Shown here piece by piece: positions 8,101 to 11,336 of a DNA stretch of 11,336 nt (within the stretch, counting starts at the first letter, position 1; the number at the start of each line of letters is the position of its first letter). The notes under the pieces are model-generated. The model made no database searches, was not told the origin of the DNA, and saw nothing but the letters and a program-made list of their open reading frames with translations. Where the stretch lies: assembly GCA_964529445.1 (NCBI GenBank), contig CAZGWJ010000085.1, positions 1 to 11,336 of the forward strand, written 5' to 3'. This DNA is from CAZGWJ01 sp964529445. Lineage in GTDB: Bacteria; Oederibacteriota; Muellerivitia; Muellerivitales; Muellerivitaceae. Made by a program: the position numbers and the translations under genes.

Positions 8101-9153
8101 CAGGCGGGCATCGAACCCATCGCCGGGGCTCCCAACTGGACGAACGCCACGATCACGGCCCGTGTCTGGGTCCCGGTCGGATTCCCGGGCGGATGCGCCG
8201 CGCACCTCTATGTGAAGGGCGTGGGATGGTCCTGGATGGTGGGTCCCGACGTCACGCTCCAGGCGGGAACCTGGAACACGCTGACGTTCGGGCCTTCGAC
8301 CAACGCGAACCTGAACGGCGTGATGGGGCTGGGATTCCAGGTGTTCTTCTCGGGAGCCTGGCAGGGAACGATCCATTTGGACTCGGTGAACGTGGCGGTG
8401 CCGACTTCGCCCACGCCGACGTCCACGGTCACGCAGACCCTGGATATTACGGCCACCTTCACCGCGACGCCGACCGTCACGCGATCGCCCACCTTCACCG
8501 TGTCGTCGACACACACCCTCTCGCCCACGGTTACGCCGACCGTGACCGAGACGGTCCCGCCCACGGTCACGTCCACGGCGACCGAGACCCGATCCCCGAC
8601 ACTCACGGGGACGCCGACACAGACGATGACCGTCACCCCCACGCGGTCGCCGACGCATACATGGACCTTCTCGGTTTCCCCGACGGTGACCTGGACGTTC
8701 ACGGCCACTGTGACCAGGACTCCGACCCTTTCCCCGACCCCGACGTCCACGGCGACCACGACCGGCACCTTCACGTGGACGTTCTCGCCCACCCCGACGG
8801 GGACGCCTACTTGGACGGGTACGCCGACCTCCACCTTCGTCGGGGAAGTCACCGACACCCCTACTCCATCGCTACCCGGCACGGTTCTCCTCTGGCCGAA
8901 CCCGATTACCGAGGGCGACGAGGTCACCTTCCGGATCGAGGGCGGATGGCCCGAGGGATTGAGGGTCTCCCTCCATACCGTCTCCTACCGCTCCCTGGCG
9001 CAATGGGAACTGGATCCGGCCTTCTCGGGTCTGTCCGACTGGAGGATCCGGCTCGTCGACCGGACAGGCTCGCGGCTGGGGAACGGGCTTTATTACCTGG
9101 TTTTCGACGGTGCCGGAGGGCGCGAGATACGGCCTGTCCTGATCCTCCGGTAG
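5101..9153 (+). CDS. Secreted multi-modular sialate O-acetylesterase-like protein with carbohydrate-binding modules and C-terminal sorting-type domain
   Basis: Predicted extracellular esterase of 1350 residues that removes acetyl groups from glycans (sialic acid, or more likely acetylated plant or algal polysaccharide given its neighbours). GTG 5101 is chosen for AGGAG at 5090-5094, six bases upstream. The signal peptide hydrophobic core is AVLWMAMMFILASPAQA (about residues 33-49). The SGNH/SASA esterase spans about 50-536: LFTDHMVLQRG, nucleophile Ser142 in CSGQSNMEW, WDQGESN at 288-294, and His398 in YHPPNK. A choice-of-anchor D Ig-like domain spans about 537-663. Thr/Pro linkers occupy 665-695, 880-946 and about 1101-1257. 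Between them lie a CBM11/CIA30-like domain (about 700-877) and a CBM4/9-like beta-sandwich (about 948-1099). The last 93 residues (WPNPITEGDEVTF to the final VLILR) resemble a FlgD-Ig-like or type IX sorting domain. The Asp usually two residues before the catalytic His is Leu396. The esterase call is firm; the names of the binding modules are tentative. Confidence 0.9.
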   Translation: MPYQETRREESIPGKGIPLTPPSPPRGRGIGRAVLWMAMMFILASPAQALVSLPNLFTDHMVLQRGVSVHVWGTADPSEAVTVSFAGNTASGVSDGTGAWSLYLPPLAASATGRALTLRGPSNSIVRNDVVVGDVFLCSGQSNMEWTLQNSTPDGATDATNSDLPDIRMINIPKNIVETPQSDIPAGTLWWTCTPANAARTRNFSGLAFYVARTVYENQGVPLGLIGAAYGGMSAEAYMSLEGILSDPVLAPAVPGTFDPSPSVCWPTGTYNAMIAPLTPFPIAAVLWDQGESNEGAPGKLVADNYRWVQPALIKDWRLKWGLNFPFFLVQIQNMARIDPGTSTYYSWSDPAICQQQVGIAGVRWGQFTTLKMPGTGMSVNFDLNPNTFSTDMNLLYHPPNKEAFAARLSPWVEKTLYGASVGLTFTGPLYESYEVEGSSIRLHFTLPSGSTTLSTSNAQPVTGFQIAAAGSTNFQWANAVLDGNDVVVSHPSVASPGVVRYAWHYDPSDPAGPVANLSNAQGWLASPFRTFDFSDIEVAGNGVTIADLDLEPSPADSTDFGTVGLSQFKSVTFTVLNPASADVPLTLTGGANLVRLTGAGASFFAVVTQPASSVIPAGGSTTFTVEFSASDVGLRQALVQIPCNTEHKTPYTFRIQANAVNDWTPTPTPTGTFYTPTSTSTRTFTPTWTPSPTPDISVQMIDNFDDPARGAAATRLNLLNGAWMVGAGEGGVLNAGYAGTGAASSANAVSLWGDMGSTGWSNYQSCINAGCTAVNVAADHVAGVQFWAWGDGNQYRVQVRTATVTDYNDYGYTFTPPSGTWTFYRVAFTDMTRESGWGTQTGLPTNPTGADVIGVKFDTKLTGPFTVLLDEVAFYRLMPTATPTTTPTPTGSWDTPTFTSTFTPSPTVTPTPTNSLTPTATATVTRTVTPTGTFLTDTPTPTATPKPPDLSTYPFETGTNGWAQKLNAFTALVHSTALAYQGTGSLQIAVSCSGSGMDGQAGIEPIAGAPNWTNATITARVWVPVGFPGGCAAHLYVKGVGWSWMVGPDVTLQAGTWNTLTFGPSTNANLNGVMGLGFQVFFSGAWQGTIHLDSVNVAVPTSPTPTSTVTQTLDITATFTATPTVTRSPTFTVSSTHTLSPTVTPTVTETVPPTVTSTATETRSPTLTGTPTQTMTVTPTRSPTHTWTFSVSPTVTWTFTATVTRTPTLSPTPTSTATTTGTFTWTFSPTPTGTPTWTGTPTSTFVGEVTDTPTPSLPGTVLLWPNPITEGDEVTFRIEGGWPEGLRVSLHTVSYRSLAQWELDPAFSGLSDWRIRLVDRTGSRLGNGLYYLVFDGAGGREIRPVLILR
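5131..5197 (+). repeat. REP-like palindromic repeat translated inside the esterase N-terminus
   Basis: The sequence resembles a widespread bacterial intergenic repeat that, when translated, reads LTPxPSPxRGRG; here it reads PLTPPSPPRGRG. Its core is a palindrome: 5164-5174 pairs with 5177-5187, with 10 of 11 pairs matched around AA. A second small palindrome, GGGGATCCCC, lies at 5145-5154. It falls between the GTG start and the signal peptide of the esterase, in frame. Whether it is translated depends on the start codon, but no other in-frame start before the signal peptide suits better. Confidence 0.65.
7093..7185 (+). repeat. Thr/Pro linker 1 (31 codons)
   Basis: Low-complexity coding stretch with Thr at nearly every second residue and Pro/Ser between, separating the choice-of-anchor D domain from the first binding module. 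Such linkers are flexible or extended and are often O-glycosylated in secreted enzymes; glycosylation here is inference. Confidence 0.85.
7738..7938 (+). repeat. Thr/Pro linker 2 (67 codons)
   Basis: Same composition as linker 1, built of ACC/ACG Thr codons alternating with CCC/CCG Pro and various other codons. It joins the two carbohydrate-binding-like domains. The DNA is rich in short ACGCCCACC-type repeats and therefore prone to slippage or recombination. Confidence 0.85.
8401..8871 (+). repeat. Thr/Pro linker 3 (about 157 codons)
   Basis: The longest linker of the protein, with strict Thr alternation and Val, Trp, Phe, Glu and Arg among the intervening residues. It places the C-terminal sorting-type domain far from the catalytic part. 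This would let the enzyme reach away from the cell surface if that domain anchors it (inference). Because Thr codons alternate so regularly, the opposite strand shows a long open frame of Val/Gly/Ser repeats that is not a gene. Confidence 0.85.
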
Positions 9154-9164
9154 GGGCACCACAC

Positions 9165-9217
9165 AAGGGGGGCCGGGTTCGCCTGATTTGAGGCGGTCGA
9201 GGGTCCCCTTTTTTATT
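9165..9217 (+). terminator. Intrinsic terminator after the esterase gene
   Basis: AAGGGG (9165-9170) pairs with CCCCTT (9205-9210), and a small inner stem CGCCT / AGGCG lies within the arms (about 9180-9195). The stem runs directly into six T residues (9209-9214), then ATT. It begins 11 bases after the esterase stop codon. The long interior of the stem is imperfect, but the outer G/C pairs next to a T tract fit Rho-independent termination and separate this gene from the next. Confidence 0.75.
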
Positions 9218-9242
9218 GGGAAGGGTGCCGCTCCGGACAGGG

Positions 9243-9248
9243 TATAAT
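9243..9248 (+). promoter_or_regulatory. Candidate -10 box of the repeat-protein gene
   Basis: A perfect TATAAT sits 23 bases before the GTG at 9272 and just downstream of the terminator. No convincing -35 box is seen at 16-18 bases; TTGGGA at 9216-9221 is too far (21 bases). The preceding GG and following C/G-rich bases resemble the box before thrH. If used, the leader would be under 20 bases, with little room for a Shine-Dalgarno. Confidence 0.4.
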
Positions 9249-9271
9249 CGCCCTGTTTCGGTACCCATCCC

Positions 9272-9568
9272 GTGTCGAGGTCGATCGACTTGTCCTATCT
9301 TCTGCGGTCCTATGGATCACCGGGTTTGCGTTCCACGATCCTGACGGCGTTACTCCTCCTGCTCGCTCCCGCGGGTATTCTGGCCCAGACCGATACGCCC
9401 ACCATCACCCCGACCTTGACCGAGACGAGGACTCCGACCTTTACGCGCACACCCACGCTCACGGTGACCTCCACCCCGACCGACTCGCCCACCGCGACCC
9501 CGACCGACAGCCCGACTTCGACCGCGACCTTCACCATCACCCTCACGCTTTCCGCGACCGTCACCTGA
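9272..9568 (+). CDS. N-terminal fragment: signal peptide plus Thr/Pro tail
   Basis: Translated alone, this gives 98 residues: a signal peptide ending near AGILAQ followed by about 58 residues of alternating Thr. GTG 9272 has no clear Shine-Dalgarno. TTG 9290, with GAGG nine bases upstream (9277-9280), is an alternative that leaves the signal peptide intact. The product would be a secreted, mucin-like peptide without any folded domain, so an independent role is doubtful. It is best read as the 5' part of the interrupted gene. Confidence 0.6.
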   Translation: MSRSIDLSYLLRSYGSPGLRSTILTALLLLLAPAGILAQTDTPTITPTLTETRTPTFTRTPTLTVTSTPTDSPTATPTDSPTSTATFTITLTLSATVT

Positions 9569-9601
9569 ACGCCCACCATCACCCCGACCTTGACCGAGAC
9601 G
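9395..9601 (+). repeat. Identical 33-base direct repeat flanking a linker segment
   Basis: Bases 9395-9427 and 9569-9601 are identical over 33 bases (both encode TPTITPTLTET) and lie 174 bases (58 codons) apart in the same frame. The second copy starts immediately after the TGA. This points to duplication or recombination within the linker and to a site where assembly could go wrong. Confidence 0.85.
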
Positions 9602-11206
9602 CGCACGCCCACGCCATCTCCTTCCGTGACCCCGACGGGAACCCCCACGGACAGCCCCAGCGCGACCCCGACCGATACGCCCACGGCGTCGCCCACCCAC
9701 ACCTCCACGGCGTCGCCCACGCGGACCATCACGCACACGGCCACCCATACACCCTCGCCGACGGAGACGCATACCGTGACCGCGTCGCCGACGGTCACCG
9801 AGACCGCTTCGGCCACCGAGACGGGAACCGCTACCGTGACCCCCACCATCACGCCCACCCGGACCGTGACGGGCACGCCGACCGAGACCTCCAGCCCCAC
9901 CGAGACGCCGACCGGGACCCTCTTCATCACCGAGACCGAGACGCCCACCCCCACCGAGATCTGCCTGTTGGGCATGCACGGGGAGCCGGACCGTTTTGAC
10001 GCACCCGACACGTACCCTCCCATGATCTTCAGCTACGGCGTCACCCTCACCGAGCTCAAGCGGATCAACAGCATCTCGGCCTATGTGCCCGTGGGCACCG
10101 GCACCGTGCGGGTGGCCCTTTATTCGGACAACGCCTTCGGCACGCATCCTTACATGCTCATCACCCAGTCCGCCGAGCAGGTGGCCATCCCGGGATGGAA
10201 CCTTTTCGACGTCTTCGATACCGACCTGCCCGCCGCCGTCTATTGGATCGCGCTCCAGATCGAGAACAGGAGCCTTGCCACCCACGAGACCTACGGAGGG
10301 GATCGCGTGGTCTGGGGGCCCGCCTCCTACGGACCCTTCCCGGGCGACCTGACGACCCTGCCCTACGTCACCGACGGGCTGGAACTGGCGGTGCGGGCGC
10401 ATTTCTGCTTCGTGCCGACCTACACTCCGACCGTCACGCACACCCCGACGGTGACATGGACCTTCACGCCGACCTCCACGTTCACCGTGACCGACACGCC
10501 CACCGCGACCCCCACCGACACCGAGACCGACACGCCCACCGAGACCCCGACCTTCACGGAAACGCACACGCCCACCTGGACGCCCACCGACACGCTCTCG
10601 CCCACGATGACGCCCACCATCACGCTCACGCCGACCATCACCCTGACGCCCACCGTCATCTGCGTGGTGGGATGGACCGCGGACCCCGACCGCATCGACC
10701 CCCCCGACACGTACCCTCCCATGATGTTCGCCTCGAAGGTCCTGCTGGAAGGGCCTGCCGTCCTGAATTCCCTGTCGCTCTACGTCGGGGACGCCTCCGG
10801 GGACGTCCGCGCGGCCGTCTACGCCGACGACGGGACGGGACTGCGGCCCGGTGCCCTCGTGGTGGAATCCGCCGCCCAGCCGGCCCAGGAAGGGTGGAAC
10901 CTCTTCGTCCTGCCCGCCACGCCCCTGGCCGCGGGCGTCTATTGGCTGGCCGAACAGGTGGAGAACCGGGGGCTTTCAACGCATGAGACCTACGGGAGTG
11001 AACTCGTGGCCTGGGGTCCCCAGGCGTTCGGGCCTTTCCCGTCGGACGCTTCCGGCCTTTCCAACCTCACCCAGGGCCTGGTACTGGGGCTGAAGGCGAA
11101 CTTCTGTTTCGTGCCCACCTATACGCCCACGCCCACTTCCACGCCGACCTTCACCTTCACTCCCACCGAGACCCTGACACCGACCGTCACCTCGACAGCC
11201 ACGTAA
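9569..11206 (+). CDS. Middle fragment: two copies of a 153-residue module with Thr/Pro linkers
   Basis: This is the in-frame continuation after the TGA. It has no credible start of its own: the first start-like codon is a TTG at 9590 inside the linker without a ribosome binding site, and no signal peptide follows. It encodes about 130 linker residues, module 1, a 79-residue linker, module 2 and about 29 further linker residues. Without the upstream signal peptide the product could not be exported in the normal way. It therefore needs readthrough, correction of the stop, or is not expressed. Confidence 0.55.
   Translation, partial: TPTITPTLTETRTPTPSPSVTPTGTPTDSPSATPTDTPTASPTHTSTASPTRTITHTATHTPSPTETHTVTASPTVTETASATETGTATVTPTITPTRTVTGTPTETSSPTETPTGTLFITETETPTPTEICLLGMHGEPDRFDAPDTYPPMIFSYGVTLTELKRINSISAYVPVGTGTVRVALYSDNAFGTHPYMLITQSAEQVAIPGWNLFDVFDTDLPAAVYWIALQIENRSLATHETYGGDRVVWGPASYGPFPGDLTTLPYVTDGLELAVRAHFCFVPTYTPTVTHTPTVTWTFTPTSTFTVTDTPTATPTDTETDTPTETPTFTETHTPTWTPTDTLSPTMTPTITLTPTITLTPTVICVVGWTADPDRIDPPDTYPPMMFASKVLLEGPAVLNSLSLYVGDASGDVRAAVYADDGTGLRPGALVVESAAQPAQEGWNLFVLPATPLAAGVYWLAEQVENRGLSTHETYGSELVAWGPQAFGPFPSDASGLSNLTQGLVLGLKANFCFVPTYTPTPTSTPTFTFTPTETLTPTVTSTAT
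9959..10417 (+). repeat. Unrecognised beta-rich module, copy 1 (153 codons)
   Basis: Begins ICLLG and ends FCFVP. It contains DTYPPM, a VRVALYSD strand, GWNLF, an AAVYWIALQIENR strand and THETYG followed by VVWGP. It aligns without gaps to copy 2, with about half the residues identical by my count. Cys at module positions 2 and 150 is conserved in both copies and could form a disulfide clamping the two ends. The motifs suggest a secreted beta-sandwich, possibly for binding; no named family is claimed. Confidence 0.8.
10658..11116 (+). repeat. Unrecognised beta-rich module, copy 2 (153 codons)
   Basis: Begins ICVVG and ends FCFVP, with the same landmarks as copy 1: PDRIDPPDTYPPM, VRAAVYADD, GWNLF, AGVYWLAEQVENR, STHETYG, VAWGP and GPFPSD. 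It has exactly the same length as copy 1. The Cys of a third copy appears at 11330, 223 codons further on, against 233 codons between copies 1 and 2. The difference lies in linker length. Confidence 0.8.
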
Positions 11207-11336
11207 ACGCTCTCGCCCACCGTGACTTTCTCGCCGACCGTGACGCTTTCGCCCACGATGACGCCTACCATCACGGACACCCCGACCGAGACGCTCTCGC
11301 CCACCGTCACCTCGACGCCCACGAACCTCTGCGTGG

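Larger units (their letters stand above)
9272..11336 (+). pseudogene. Secreted Thr/Pro-rich repeat protein interrupted by two in-frame stops (3' end outside the window)
   Basis: One continuous reading frame runs from 9272 to the last base and is broken only by TGA at 9566-9568 and TAA at 11204-11206. It encodes a signal peptide (ILTALLLLLAPAGILAQ), a Thr/Pro linker, a 153-residue module (9959-10417), a linker, a second copy (10658-11116), a linker, and the start of a third (TNLCV at the edge). Codon usage and the Thr alternation continue unchanged across both stops, with no frameshift over two kilobases. Each stop is one base from a sense codon used in these linkers (TGG for the first, GAA for the second). 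The simplest reading is a recently inactivated surface protein or a sequence error in repetitive DNA; stop readthrough cannot be excluded. The module is not one I recognise. Confidence 0.7.

Noticed and set aside
7333..8927. Long minus-strand open frames with Val-Gly-Val-Ser repeats over the Thr/Pro linkers (also 9310-10023, 10420-10722, 11119-11322)
   Set aside because: They are complements of ACC/ACG Thr codons in well-supported + strand genes. They lack start signals, and their composition is explained entirely by the linker code.
9389..9958. Short repeated ACGCCCACC-type units as a CRISPR array or tandem repeat element
   Set aside because: Units are irregular, have no constant spacer length and are in frame; they are codons of a Thr/Pro linker.
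9566..11206. Alternative genetic code (TGA read as Trp) to explain the interrupted gene
   Set aside because: TGA is the natural stop of the reductase, thrH and antitoxin genes, TGG is used freely for Trp, and the second interruption is TAA.

Overview
The window is a GC-rich, gene-dense bacterial segment with every supported gene on the + strand. It reads as environmental or metagenomic DNA from a Gram-negative-type, polysaccharide-degrading bacterium. The clues are secreted multi-modular enzymes, long Thr/Pro 'TPTxTPT' linkers, a choice-of-anchor D module and a C-terminal domain that looks like a sorting or FlgD-like Ig domain. That style is frequent in FCB-group and related candidate phyla and in some Verrucomicrobia and Chloroflexi. 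The phylum cannot be fixed from the sequence alone.

Left part (1-1993), cytoplasmic metabolism. The 3' end of an aldo/keto reductase with a C-terminal ferredoxin domain overlaps or abuts a small DUF1893 protein. A TATAAT box sits on the stop codon of that small gene and precedes a ThrH-type HAD phosphatase (phosphoserine phosphatase / phosphoserine:homoserine phosphotransferase).

Middle part (2034-4963). A secreted family 3 glycoside hydrolase lies 40 bases behind thrH. It is followed at once by a Phd/YefM antitoxin and PIN-domain toxin pair whose reading frames overlap by four bases. The short gap before the antitoxin holds a candidate promoter, three near-identical 10-base direct repeats spaced about one helical turn apart, and a 6+6 palindrome over the third repeat. 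Together these look like an autoregulatory operator.

Right part (4964-11336), secreted modular proteins. A good promoter and Shine-Dalgarno lead into a 1350-residue secreted protein: sialate O-acetylesterase domain, choice-of-anchor D Ig-like domain, two carbohydrate-binding-like domains, three Thr/Pro linkers and a C-terminal sorting-type domain. Its N-terminus is odd, because a common intergenic palindromic repeat is translated in frame between the start codon and the signal peptide. An intrinsic terminator follows. After another TATAAT box comes a second secreted Thr/Pro-rich protein with at least three repeats of an unrecognised 153-residue module. Its frame is intact to the window edge except for two nonsense codons (TGA at 9566, TAA at 11204), both inside linkers.

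How the genes may work together: the GH3 enzyme, the modular esterase and the repeat protein fit extracellular capture and deacetylation/trimming of glycans. The toxin-antitoxin pair appears to be an independent insertion between them. The strongest leads are the doubly interrupted modular repeat protein, the translated palindrome ahead of a signal peptide, and the helically phased operator of the toxin-antitoxin pair.
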